Shown in pieces: positions 26,978 to 35,046 of a DNA stretch of 58,057 nucleotides. The notes under the pieces are model-generated. The model made no database searches. It was given only the letters and a program-made list of their open reading frames with translations, and was not told the origin of the DNA. The position numbers and the translations under genes are program-made. The DNA comes from Psychrobacter sp. UBA6766. Lineage in GTDB: Bacteria > Pseudomonadota > Gammaproteobacteria > Pseudomonadales > Moraxellaceae. The DNA lies in contig NZ_DKGQ01000014.1 of the NCBI RefSeq assembly GCF_002453355.1, forward strand, positions 1 to 58,057. Reading direction: 5' to 3'. Positions within the stretch are counted from its first letter, which is position 1. Each line of letters begins with the position of its first letter.

Positions 26978-28566
26978 GATAATACTACTTTATTTTTTTG
27001 TTTCCTTTCCCCGAACCATTCTGTTAGAGAGGTCTCTTGGCTTGAAAAAAGGGTTTTGTTATGATTTCTCCAGTGCTTACCTTCGTCATTTAAATAGAAT
27101 GAAGAGTAGATAATAGCTCTTCTCTCCCAAATACTACTATTATTAAAATTGTTTTTTCTATAAGATAGCCAAAAGTCGCAACTCCAATTAGACATTGCTA
27201 CGATTATCTGGCGTCTAATAAAAGGATTAGTTATAGAGTCAAAAGTCTTTGAGAAAAACATAGTTTTTTCATCTGTCATAGAAATTGAAAGTATCTGGAT
27301 AATATAACTAATATTTAATTCTACTTTTGTTAAATAATGGTCGTTATTAAAAAGCTCTAATAAGGCTTTATCAATAGATTGCTGTCCATGTTTTGGTAAA
27401 TTTTCATAGATACCTCTAAATGCACGTAATATAGTTGTAAATACAGGGGTCAAAGTGACAAGATTATTTTCGTCAAGAAGGACCTGAATTGCTTCTAATT
27501 GCTTATCAGTATCAAGAGCCTTAATTGCATTAATAGCTTGTTTAGTCACAACTTGATCAACTCGCGTTTTATTGATTTCTTTAGATAAAATGCCAATAAT
27601 ATCTATTTCTGCGATAGCATCCTTTGTAGATTCATAATCTTCTTCAGATGTATTCGAATATGGATCAAACCTTATAGATATATTGAGCAATTTTTGCTCA
27701 TCGCTTGAGCTATCTTGAGTTGAAGGCCCTAGAAATTGATGGATTTCCAAAAATTCGGTCGAAGACATAATTTTAGTCTTAGTCTTTTGTAGACTTAACT
27801 GATCATTTGCTAGTTTCTGCGTTAAAAACAAAATATCCTTGTATGCTTGAGATTCAGAGTCACAAAATATTGTGTAGTCATCTACATATCGGCAAAATTT
27901 TATTTTGTTATTTCTTAGGTGTTCGTCAACATGTCTTAACGCTAACTCAGCGAGTATTCTAGAAGCTGGTCCTCCAACGGGAAGGCCATAGGATATTGTA
28001 TTAGTAAACCTTGACAAAACTTTCATTATTTTCTTAGTTGTGTCAAATGAATCGTTATCCACTCGTCGTAATTCATTTTCCAACTTATGATGATTAACCC
28101 TAGGGTAGAAATCTGCTATATCAGTTTGTATTACATAATTACAACTAGTAGAATTTTCTACACACTGTCTTTTATAATCTAACCATGTGCTATTTTTAAA
28201 GAAAGAGTCTTTATCTTCGCTCCATTCATATCTATACGAGAAGACAGTCTTCTCAGCCTCATCAACTCTTTTTAATTCGATACTTTCAGCTAGACTGATT
28301 ACAAGTCCTAAGAAATAAGCATTCCAAAAAGGTTCAATCATTGTTGCTTTGCGGAAGCCAAAATAGCCGACAGGAACCATTTCTTCAATAGTTGAAGGAG
28401 GTTCGCTTGATAAACTGTTCTCAAAATCAGAGTGCATTGCTTCTAATAACTTAACAGCACTCTCATGCTTTTCTTCAAACATATATCTTTCGAACGGAAA
28501 AGGGAATATATCTGTATCACCATATTTTGCAATATTTTTGACAGCTTTTTCAAAATATTCTTTCAT
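26974..28566 (-). CDS. Reverse transcriptase, probably of the defence-associated (UG/Abi-like) type
   Basis: 530 residues. An N-terminal region (about 1-140, with DIFPFPFERYMF) precedes the RT fingers and palm. Motif A is QTDIADFYPRV (D149), the fourth-block motif is SYGLPVGGPASR (192-203) and the catalytic box is RYVDDYTIF (D229, D230). Residues 310-530 are an all-helical extension with no thumb of the group II intron kind and no maturase or HNH domain. The lack of an adjacent integrase, intron ends or a retron-style VTG motif argues against a group II intron or a retron. Such stand-alone RTs with helical tails are typical of DRT/Abi antiphage RTs. AAGG lies 6 nt before the ATG. Confidence 0.85.
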   Translation of the reverse strand: MKEYFEKAVKNIAKYGDTDIFPFPFERYMFEEKHESAVKLLEAMHSDFENSLSSEPPSTIEEMVPVGYFGFRKATMIEPFWNAYFLGLVISLAESIELKRVDEAEKTVFSYRYEWSEDKDSFFKNSTWLDYKRQCVENSTSCNYVIQTDIADFYPRVNHHKLENELRRVDNDSFDTTKKIMKVLSRFTNTISYGLPVGGPASRILAELALRHVDEHLRNNKIKFCRYVDDYTIFCDSESQAYKDILFLTQKLANDQLSLQKTKTKIMSSTEFLEIHQFLGPSTQDSSSDEQKLLNISIRFDPYSNTSEEDYESTKDAIAEIDIIGILSKEINKTRVDQVVTKQAINAIKALDTDKQLEAIQVLLDENNLVTLTPVFTTILRAFRGIYENLPKHGQQSIDKALLELFNNDHYLTKVELNISYIIQILSISMTDEKTMFFSKTFDSITNPFIRRQIIVAMSNWSCDFWLSYRKNNFNNSSIWERRAIIYSSFYLNDEGKHWRNHNKTLFSSQETSLTEWFGERKQKNKVVLS

Positions 28567-28589
28567 ACAGAGCCTTATTGACTAATGTT

Positions 28590-28602
28590 GTTTAGACTAA
28601 AC
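28590..28602. promoter_or_regulatory. Palindromic operator candidate of the RT operon
   Basis: GTTTAG-A-CTAAAC is a perfect inverted repeat immediately downstream of the -10 box of the RT promoter, at the expected transcription start. A repressor bound here would block initiation. No regulator gene is present in the islet. Confidence 0.5.
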
Positions 28603-28605
28603 ACC

Positions 28606-28634
28606 TTTATATATATCTTATTTAAGTATATCAA
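28606..28634 (-). promoter_or_regulatory. Promoter of the RT-nuclease operon
   Basis: On the minus strand: TTGATA (28634-28629), exactly 17 bp, then TATAAA (28611-28606). The start of transcription would be near 28600, about 35 nt before the RT start codon, which leaves little room for an upstream non-coding RNA in the same transcript. Confidence 0.6.
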
Positions 28635-28800
28635 GTATAAGTAGGCGTAGTGTGACTTCACTCTTTATGAAAGTATAATAAGACTCAACCAATATCTGCC
28701 TCGCGCTTTGCGTATTTTATCGCAACCATTTGTTATACTACCCCAACTTTATCGATTAAATGACACCTTATAAAATCCTCCAAAACAGCATGGTAGCCTT

Positions 28801-30132
28801 ATGAAATTCTCAAAGTTCGGTCAAAAATTTACCCAGCCAACTGGCATCTCACAGCTCATGGATGACTTAGGCGATGCGCTAAAAAGCGATCAGCCTATCA
28901 ATATGTTGGGTGGTGGTAACCCTGCCAAGATTGATGCCGTCAATGAGCTATTTTTAGAGACTTACAAAGCGCTTGGTAATGATAACGATACCGGTGAGGC
29001 AAATAGTAGCGCGATTATTAGCATGGCAAATTATTCTAACCCACAAGGTGACGCCGCCTTTATCGATGCCTTAGTTAGCTTCTTTAATCGTCATTATGAT
29101 TGGAATTTGACGGCAGAAAATATCGCTTTGACCAATGGCTCGCAGAATGCTTTTTTCTATTTATTTAATTTATTTGGCGGCGCATTTAATGATGGCGAAA
29201 ATCAATCGGTAGATAAATCTATTTTACTGCCATTGACGCCTGAGTATATTGGTTATAGTGACGTCCATGTCGAAGGTCAGCATTTTGCCGCCGTGTTGCC
29301 GCATATCGATGAAGTCACTCACGATGGCGAAGAAGGTTTCTTTAAATATCGCGTCGATTTTGAAGCGTTAGAAAACTTGCCAGCGCTAAAAGAAGGTGGC
29401 ATTGGAGCAATTTGCTGTTCGCGTCCGACCAATCCAACGGGTAATGTGTTGACTGATGAGGAAATGGCGCATTTATCCGAGCTTGCCAAGCATTATGACA
29501 TTCCACTAATCATCGATAACGCCTACGGTATGCCCTTCCCGAATATTATCTATTCTGACGCGCATTTGAACTGGGATAATAATACGATTTTGTGCTTTAG
29601 CCTGTCTAAAATTGGTCTGCCCGGAATGCGTACCGGCATTATAGTGGCTGATAGCGAGGTGATCGAAGCGGTCAGCGCGATGAATGCGGTGGTCAATTTG
29701 GCTCCGACACGTTTTGGGGCAGCGATTGCCACGCCATTGGTGAACGATGACCGTATCAAGCAGTTGGCGGATAATGACATTAAACCTTTTTATCAGAAGC
29801 AAGCGACATTAGTGGTCAAGCTGTTAAAAGATGCTTTGGGTGATTATCCATTGATGATTCATAAGCCGGAGGGCGCGATATTCTTGTGGTTATGGTTTAA
29901 AGACTTGCCGATTAGCACCACTGAACTGTATGAAATTCTCAAAGACAAAGGCACACTTATTGTGCCAAGCGAATACTTCTTCCCGGGTGTCGATGTGACT
30001 AATTACCCACATGCGCATGAATGTATTCGTATGAGTATCGCCGCCGATGAGCAAACACTAACGGATGGGATTAAAGTCATTGGTGAAGTGGTGCGTGATA
30101 TTTATGATAAGGCTAGCAGTCAGAAAGACTAA
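28801..30132 (+). CDS. avtA: Valine-pyruvate aminotransferase
   Basis: A PLP enzyme that interconverts valine/2-oxoisovalerate and alanine/pyruvate. 443 residues. The N-terminus MKFSKFGQKFTQPTGISQLM and the INMLGGGNPAKI motif match AvtA, and the PLP lysine lies in FSLSKIGLPGMRTG. Also visible are SRPTNPTGNV and the Asp/Tyr pair IIDNAYGMPFP. A TATACT box at 28734-28739 may be part of its promoter. A bidirectional terminator follows the stop. It may work with ilvD (37254-38936) in valine synthesis. Confidence 0.93.
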   Translation: MKFSKFGQKFTQPTGISQLMDDLGDALKSDQPINMLGGGNPAKIDAVNELFLETYKALGNDNDTGEANSSAIISMANYSNPQGDAAFIDALVSFFNRHYDWNLTAENIALTNGSQNAFFYLFNLFGGAFNDGENQSVDKSILLPLTPEYIGYSDVHVEGQHFAAVLPHIDEVTHDGEEGFFKYRVDFEALENLPALKEGGIGAICCSRPTNPTGNVLTDEEMAHLSELAKHYDIPLIIDNAYGMPFPNIIYSDAHLNWDNNTILCFSLSKIGLPGMRTGIIVADSEVIEAVSAMNAVVNLAPTRFGAAIATPLVNDDRIKQLADNDIKPFYQKQATLVVKLLKDALGDYPLMIHKPEGAIFLWLWFKDLPISTTELYEILKDKGTLIVPSEYFFPGVDVTNYPHAHECIRMSIAADEQTLTDGIKVIGEVVRDIYDKASSQKD

Positions 30133-30161
30133 ATCTTTTATTATAAAAATATTGAAACATA

Positions 30162-30194
30162 AAAAAAACGGACTTATAAATAGTCCGTTTTTTT
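30162..30194. terminator. Bidirectional terminator between avtA and hchA
   Basis: AAAAAAACGGACT (30162-30174) pairs with AGTCCGTTTTTTT (30182-30194) around a 7-nt loop. It serves the two convergent genes. The same 12-13-bp stem recurs at 31429-31460. Confidence 0.9.
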
Positions 30195-30218
30195 GTGCTA
30201 TCACCGAATTCAAATGGT

Positions 30219-31190
30219 TTAGCGCAGCGCTTTTAACAAAGCTTCAGCACTCATTTTACCAAAAGCATTGGCCGCCAAGGGTCCATCGCCTGAGATCAGC
30301 TTTCTGTCTTGATGGGTATGTCCTGTCGCCAGTTTATTGGTAATCGTAACGCCCAAATCTTCTAGCTTTTCGCCAAAGTACCACGGCATCGTTCCGGGTA
30401 AATAACCAATTTTTGGCATTTGCTTGTCCATAGCTGTCGGGAACGCTACCATTTTATAACCTTTAAAAATAAAGTCATGATTGTCATTATTGTCTTTATT
30501 GTCTTTATCGGCGCTATTAGTATTGTCAGCGCTATCAGGTTTATCAGAGCTATCAGGACTTGCTAAATTAGCCGCCAATAAAGCCGCCGGTCCATGACAA
30601 ATCGCTAAGGTAAATAAATCCTTGTTATAAGCCCAACGTAGCAAATCGCCAAGGTTATAATCTTCAGGCAAGCCCAGCATTGCCCCATGCCCACCGGGGA
30701 TAAAGATTGCTGCGTAATCCTCGCTATTTGCCATATCATTTTTGACAAAATCGGCGATACTTTTTGGACTGTTAAGCTTGGATTCATATTCCGCGTAGAT
30801 TTTTTTGACGTCATCATCGTCCTCTGGCATTGCCCACTGCTCGACTTTGACCGACTCCCCAGTTGGGGTAAAAACATCTACCGTAAATCCTGCTTTTTTA
30901 AAATGAAGCAACGGCACCATCATCTCAACCGGATGATTGCCAGTCTTAAACCTCTTATCATTTGCCATAGTCATGTACTGCTGCTCGGTGCAGACCATCA
31001 GGATTTTTTTGTTGCCCGTATATGGCGTCTCGTACTCGCTATGATCGTAGTTGGTTTTGTTAGGCGCTGCCAGTTTAAGCGAAGCTTTAGAAGGGGTATA
31101 AGCGCCATATTCGGCTTCTTGTGGCTCTAAACCTAAGGTGTCTTTGGCTTTGTCTACTATGTCACTAATATTAAGGTCTGAGATATTCAT
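30219..31190 (-). CDS. hchA: Hsp31-type glyoxalase III / protein deglycase
   Basis: DJ-1/PfpI superfamily enzyme that converts methylglyoxal to lactate without glutathione and acts as a stress chaperone. 323 residues against about 283 for E. coli HchA. Visible: GNKKILMVCTEQQYM, GNHPVEMMVPLLHF, AIFIPGGHGAMLGLP and the nucleophile elbow AICHGPAALL. The extra length comes partly from an Asp/Asn/Ser/Lys-rich insert of about 30 residues right after the nucleophile helix (nt about 30470-30560), made of near-repeats such as DSADN. It probably forms a surface loop. Confidence 0.9.
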   Translation of the reverse strand: MNISDLNISDIVDKAKDTLGLEPQEAEYGAYTPSKASLKLAAPNKTNYDHSEYETPYTGNKKILMVCTEQQYMTMANDKRFKTGNHPVEMMVPLLHFKKAGFTVDVFTPTGESVKVEQWAMPEDDDDVKKIYAEYESKLNSPKSIADFVKNDMANSEDYAAIFIPGGHGAMLGLPEDYNLGDLLRWAYNKDLFTLAICHGPAALLAANLASPDSSDKPDSADNTNSADKDNKDNNDNHDFIFKGYKMVAFPTAMDKQMPKIGYLPGTMPWYFGEKLEDLGVTITNKLATGHTHQDRKLISGDGPLAANAFGKMSAEALLKALR

Positions 31191-31428
31191 AACTTTTCCT
31201 ATTTTATTATTGCTTATATTGGATTGATAGTTAGGAAAGATAGAATAATTGCCTGTCGCTACCTTTCTGATTGTAAGGTAGCAAACTCATAACGCATTAA
31301 ATAGACCAGAGTTTTTTGACTTTCGTAAGCTTTGTAAATGGTGAGTTGCTCAGCTTTGGCGTTTTAAAAAAGCATCAGAGTAAAAAGCCTTAAAGTAAAA
31401 AGCGCAAAGCAATGAGCTTATAAACAAT

Positions 31429-31460
31429 AAAAAACGGACTTAGCGATAGTCCGTTTTTTT
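31429..31460. terminator. Terminator overlapping the end of the 149-aa gene
   Basis: AAAAAACGGACT (31429-31440), loop TAGCGAT, AGTCCGTTTTTTT (31448-31460). The stem is nearly identical to the one at 30162-30194, so hchA is flanked by two copies. The distal arm encodes the last codons (KTDYR) of the minus-strand membrane gene, and its stop codon lies in the loop. Confidence 0.85.
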
Positions 31461-31889
31461 CTGCCGTTTAATCATGGGTGTTGCTTTATTAATGGATTGA
31501 AACGTCTTTGTCCAAACGGTAAAGCCATAGAATATATAGGAGAGCAGGCAGGTATTAATAATATCATGGATACTGGCCTTGATTTCTACCGCTGTTAACC
31601 CCGCCAGACCTAATTCTGTAATCGTATGGCGATTGTCCAAATACTCGCCCAATACAGCAATAGCTGTCACCATGATTAAGGCAATAAATGCTCTAACGCT
31701 GTATTTTTTAAATATGGGACGTAGTAGGATTAAGCTCAATAGAAACACGCTGATGCCGACATAAATATGCAACGCATCTTTATCTAATCCTGTGGCGCTC
31801 ACGACGCCGTTTTTAAAGATATAAAAATCCACGATTTTATTCCGTGTATAAAAGAGAGAAATGAGCTGAGTATAAATGAAAACCGCCAA
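31440..31889 (-). CDS. Membrane protein of unknown function
   Basis: 149 residues with three clear hydrophobic helices (about 41-60, 66-84, 110-126) and a charged C-terminus. The Glu-Tyr and IHDIINT segments faintly recall VanZ-like or PsiE-like small membrane proteins, but not enough to name it. The frame opens with TTG at 31889; no in-frame ATG precedes the first helix, so the start is uncertain. It ends inside the terminator at 31429-31460. No clear functional link to its neighbours. Confidence 0.55.
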   Translation of the reverse strand: MAVFIYTQLISLFYTRNKIVDFYIFKNGVVSATGLDKDALHIYVGISVFLLSLILLRPIFKKYSVRAFIALIMVTAIAVLGEYLDNRHTITELGLAGLTAVEIKASIHDIINTCLLSYIFYGFTVWTKTFQSINKATPMIKRQKKTDYR

Positions 31890-32011
31890 TTATACATTGA
31901 GAATAAAAAAGGCAGATTAAGCATTTGCTAATCTACCTTCCTATTTAATCAAAGCTGTTCCATCAAAACTATCAATCGAATATTTAGAGCACACTTTTTA
32001 AATGTAACTTA

Positions 32012-32656
32012 TTAAATATTCCAATCGACAAAGTTCTTTAACAGCTGCAGACCTGCGGTGTGGCTTTTTTCTGGATGGAACTGGGTGGCAAATAAATTGT
32101 CTTGCAAAATACTGGCACAAAACGGCTGACCATAATCACAAACAGCCGCCACTTGCGATTTATCTGCTGGCGCGCAGTAATAGCTGTGTACAAAGTAAAA
32201 ATGCGCATTATCCTCGATACCATTCCACAGCGGATGGGCAAAATCCATACTGCTGATAGTATTCCAGCCCATGTGCGGCACCTTAATGGTAACCCCTTGC
32301 TCATCTTTCCAAGTAGGGTCAAACGCTTCTACGCTGCCGTCTAAGATGCCCAAGCATTTTGTGCCGCCATTCTCAGCGGATTGATCAAATAACGCCTGCA
32401 TTCCGACACAGATGGCCATAACAGGCTTGTTAAATACTGCCTGACGTATGACTTCATCAATCCCTGCCTCATGCATACCTATCATACAATCGCGCATCGC
32501 ACCGACACCAGGGAAGACAATCTTGTCTGCTGCCGCGACTACTTTTGGGTCATTGGTAATAGAAACCTCTGCGCCGACCAGCGTTAGCGCTTTGCCGACT
32601 GAGTGCAGGTTTCCCATACCATAATCTAACAATGCAATCTTTGGGGCTCTACTCAT
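32012..32656 (-). CDS. hisH: Imidazole glycerol phosphate synthase, glutaminase subunit
   Basis: Supplies ammonia from glutamine to HisF for the fifth step of histidine synthesis. 214 residues of the class I glutamine amidotransferase fold: LLDYGMGNLHS at the N-terminus, the catalytic Cys in MAICVGMQALF and the His/Glu pair in ATQFHPEKS. The ATG directly abuts the hisB stop codon, so the two are coupled. HisF is not in this window. Confidence 0.95.
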   Translation of the reverse strand: MSRAPKIALLDYGMGNLHSVGKALTLVGAEVSITNDPKVVAAADKIVFPGVGAMRDCMIGMHEAGIDEVIRQAVFNKPVMAICVGMQALFDQSAENGGTKCLGILDGSVEAFDPTWKDEQGVTIKVPHMGWNTISSMDFAHPLWNGIEDNAHFYFVHSYYCAPADKSQVAAVCDYGQPFCASILQDNLFATQFHPEKSHTAGLQLLKNFVDWNI

Positions 32657-33304
32657 CTAAAACGCCTCTTTGGTCGATGGCAAGGTATTCAGCGCACGCT
32701 CGTCATACTCACAAGCCATTCGTAGTGCGCGAGCAAACGCTTTAAAGGTTGACTCAATTTGGTGATGGCTGTTTTTGCCTTTAAGATTGTCTAAATGTAC
32801 CGTCATCCAAGAGTGATTCACAAAACCATAGAAGAATTCGCTAAACAAATCGACATCAAACGTCCCAACATGCGAGCGGGTAAACGGAATATCCATATGA
32901 AGTCCTGGACGACCAGACAAATCAACCACTGCACGGGTCAAGGACTCATCGAGTGGCGCGTAAAAGTGCCCATAACGACGAATGCCTTTTTTATCACCGA
33001 GCGCTTTTGCAAACGCTTGTCCAAGGGTGATGCCCGTATCTTCAACACTATGATGATCATCGATAAAGGTATCGCCAGTGCATTTGATATCTAAGTCAAA
33101 CAGACCATGACGCTTAATTTGGTCAATCATATGGTCTAGAAATGGTACGCCAGTATCTACAGTGCCTTGACCTGTACCATCAAGGTTTACCGTACAAGTG
33201 ACTTGGGTTTCAGCAGTATTACGCGTAACGGTCGCCGTTCGTGCGGCATGACCGAAAAGATTTTGAGCAGAATTTTGATTTTGGTCGGTAGAATTGGCTG
33301 TCAT
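32657..33304 (-). CDS. hisB: Imidazoleglycerol-phosphate dehydratase
   Basis: Manganese-dependent dehydratase of histidine synthesis, monofunctional (no HisB-N phosphatase domain). 215 residues with the metal-binding motifs DHHSVEDT and NSHHQIEST and the internal duplication typical of the family (FLDHMI and FFYGFVNHS). The first 15 or so residues (Asn/Gln-rich) are an N-terminal extension. First gene of a hisB-hisH operon. A candidate promoter -10 box TATAAT lies at 33390-33385. Confidence 0.95.
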   Translation of the reverse strand: MTANSTDQNQNSAQNLFGHAARTATVTRNTAETQVTCTVNLDGTGQGTVDTGVPFLDHMIDQIKRHGLFDLDIKCTGDTFIDDHHSVEDTGITLGQAFAKALGDKKGIRRYGHFYAPLDESLTRAVVDLSGRPGLHMDIPFTRSHVGTFDVDLFSEFFYGFVNHSWMTVHLDNLKGKNSHHQIESTFKAFARALRMACEYDERALNTLPSTKEAF

Positions 33305-33635
33305 GGCTACTCTCTATAAATGAAAAGCGGTCAATAAAATAGGGCGAAAAAGCGCCCAAAAAATCTTGCTAGTATCTAAAAAGGATTATAGAAAAATAAA
33401 TCTAAGGATAGGGTAAACCTATATAACCTACTAAAATCACAAGCATTGTACGTTAGAAGCACTGTCTACCCTCATCATAACAAACCCCACCATTTACTGC
33501 TACGACCAAGCAGTAAACCACGCACAAAATTGCGTCATTCTGCTAAAATAAGGGATTAAGAATTATCAATCATTGCGCCATCATTGCACCATATTCATTC
33601 CGTCATGTCAGATAAACATTTAATAGGGAAACACG
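33305..33635. other. Intergenic region between hisB and the PanZ-like gene
   Basis: Divergent promoter region. It holds a minus-strand TATAAT (33390-33385) with a poor -35 box for hisB, a perfect 8-bp inverted repeat TTTACTGC/GCAGTAAA (33493-33500 and 33510-33517), and a short direct repeat of ATCATTGCRCC (about 33568-33591) before the rightward gene. No gene seen. Confidence 0.5.
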
Positions 33636-34058
33636 ATGCCTTTAGAAGCCATTGCCATTAACGACTTGCAAACTCCGCTGATTAAAAAGCCGACTCGTAA
33701 TAATGAATTGGCCGAGCGACTGCAAGCATTGTATGACAGCGATGATAATCAGCCTGATGGCGCTGAAGTATTGGCACTTATAGAGCAAGGCTTTAAACGT
33801 GGTCAAACTTTGTATGTCGGCATGTTTAATGACAAACCTATCGCCGCGGTTGCCTGCTTTGATGACGGACAAACCGATGCCAAACGCCTGCAGTATTTAA
33901 CAGTCCATCAGCAAAATCGTGGTCGTGCCATCGATGCGAAGTTTATCAAACTGGTCTATGATGCCGAAGTGAAAAAAGGCGTGCGACAATTCGTTCCTGT
34001 CGATGCCGATATTCACCGTATCATGAGCGAGTATGAGCTCCTGCGCGTTAAGGATTAA
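33636..34058 (+). CDS. GNAT-like protein, possibly an acetyl-CoA sensor of the PanZ family
   Basis: 140 residues. The segment LYVGMFNDKPIAAVACFDD, then LQYLTVHQQNRGRAIDAKFIKLV, fits the beta4-beta5 and acetyl-CoA-binding arm of a GNAT fold, with a degenerate R/Q-x-x-G-x-A loop. In E. coli the related PanZ binds PanD (aspartate decarboxylase) and senses acetyl-CoA. The fold is likely, the PanZ role is a guess. AGGGAAACACG precedes the ATG. It lies just upstream of tRNA-Phe. Confidence 0.5.
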   Translation: MPLEAIAINDLQTPLIKKPTRNNELAERLQALYDSDDNQPDGAEVLALIEQGFKRGQTLYVGMFNDKPIAAVACFDDGQTDAKRLQYLTVHQQNRGRAIDAKFIKLVYDAEVKKGVRQFVPVDADIHRIMSEYELLRVKD

Positions 34059-34134
34059 ATACGAGGTTAAAAGATTAGTTTTGGCTTATATTCGATTATT
34101 TACAGGCTTTTCTCACTTATTATACAAAAACCAC

Positions 34135-34163
34135 TTGACAGTAACGCCTATATTTAGTTTAAT
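34135..34163 (+). promoter_or_regulatory. Promoter of tRNA-Phe
   Basis: Perfect TTGACA (34135-34140), 17-bp spacer, TTTAAT (34158-34163), ending 17 nt before the tRNA. A GC-containing discriminator (AGCGCC) follows, as is usual for stringently controlled tRNA promoters. Confidence 0.8.
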
Positions 34164-34180
34164 AGCGCCTCAACGAAGAC

Positions 34181-34256
34181 GGCTCGATAGCTCAGTCGGT
34201 AGAGCAACGGATTGAAAATCCGTGTGTCGGCAGTTCGAACCTGCCTCGAGCCACCA
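34181..34256 (+). tRNA. tRNA-Phe (anticodon GAA)
   Basis: Acceptor arm GGCTCGA pairs with TCGAGCC, followed by A and an encoded CCA end. D arm GCTC-AGTCGGTA-GAGC. Anticodon arm ACGGA-TTGAAAA-TCCGT with GAA at 34214-34216. T arm with GGTTCGAA-type loop (CAGTTCGAACCTG). 76 nt in total. Confidence 0.97.
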
Positions 34257-34272
34257 TTCGTTTAAGCATTCT

Positions 34273-34308
34273 AAAAAGCCCCAGACATTACTGTTTGGGG
34301 CTTTTTTT
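34273..34308 (+). terminator. Terminator of tRNA-Phe
   Basis: AAAAAGCCCC (34273-34282) pairs with GGGGCTTTTTTT (34297-34308); the loop can add the short CAGA/TGTT pairing. Strong T run. Confidence 0.9.
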
Positions 34309-34453
34309 ATGGCTAGAATTAATAGATAAAACTAACAGAATCAATCATTATTTTAATATCACTACTCTTAATTATTTAACATTTTTGGGCTATTTTTATA
34401 ACGCACTGACTCTCTATACTAAAACTATCGCTAGCCAGCAGATAGAGGATATT

Positions 34454-34954
34454 ATGAGAGAGTTTGATTATGATTTGGATTATAAAAACCTAGACTTGCG
34501 CGTGCACCCTGAGCTATACCGCGTCGGTCGCGGTGAACAAGGCGTATTATTGGTCGAACCTTATAAGTCGGAAATATTGCCGCATTGGCGCTTTGCGACG
34601 CCTGATATTGCAAAGGAAAGTAGCGAAACCATTTATCAAATGTTTTTAGATTATCTCGCTGCCGATGACTTCGTCGGTGCCGATATGGCGCGCAAATTTA
34701 TCCAAATGGGTTATACCCGCGCCCGCCGCTATGCCAACCATAAAGGCGGAAAAAAGTATAAAGGGGCGGTTCCGGACGATAAAAAGGGTCAAAGTGGCGC
34801 CCATGGTCGCGAAGAACTGCCACGGCAGGTTGAAGATCCCATCAAAGCAGAGTCTGCACGTATATTTAAACAAACTTGGGATAAGTGCCGCGAAAACGAC
34901 GTGTATCTTAAGATGAAAGCGGAACATCGCGCACGCTATAAAGACGCCAAATAA
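34454..34954 (+). CDS. DUF4385-family protein of unknown function
   Basis: 166 residues, soluble and highly charged. The sequence FDYDLDYKNLDLRVHPELYR, GRGEQGVLLVEPYKSEILPHWRF and MARKFIQMGYTRARRYANHK is a pattern I associate with DUF4385, a conserved family with no known function. The ATG at 34454 has GAGGA 5 nt upstream. The open frame continues upstream to 34295 but that part crosses the tRNA terminator and is not credible. The Arg/Lys-rich C-terminal half might contact nucleic acid, which is only a guess. Confidence 0.7.
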   Translation: MREFDYDLDYKNLDLRVHPELYRVGRGEQGVLLVEPYKSEILPHWRFATPDIAKESSETIYQMFLDYLAADDFVGADMARKFIQMGYTRARRYANHKGGKKYKGAVPDDKKGQSGAHGREELPRQVEDPIKAESARIFKQTWDKCRENDVYLKMKAEHRARYKDAK

Positions 34955-35046
34955 CCGGCTATAAAAATGACAACAATGAATCACAATGACCTCATACGGT
35001 TGATTGTGCTACGCTTTATCCTAACTTAATAGTAAGAGCTTTTATT

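Noticed and set aside
26974..28566. Reading the RT as a retron or group II intron protein
   Set aside because: No msr/msd-like repeat-bearing RNA directly upstream, no maturase or HNH domain and no intron ends, and a nuclease gene is coupled to it.
26974..28566. Assigning the RT to a specific DRT type such as Drt3b
   Set aside because: The N-terminal pattern seems familiar for antiviral RTs, but there is no second RT gene and I could not run the class profiles.
31440..31889. Naming the 149-aa protein PsiE or VanZ
   Set aside because: Only a general pattern of small helices and an acidic and an Asp-Asn motif agree, which is too little.
34295..34453. Upstream extension of the DUF4385-like frame
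   Set aside because: It begins inside the tRNA terminator and is AT-rich and hydrophobic in a random way. The ATG at 34454 has GAGGA and matches the family start.
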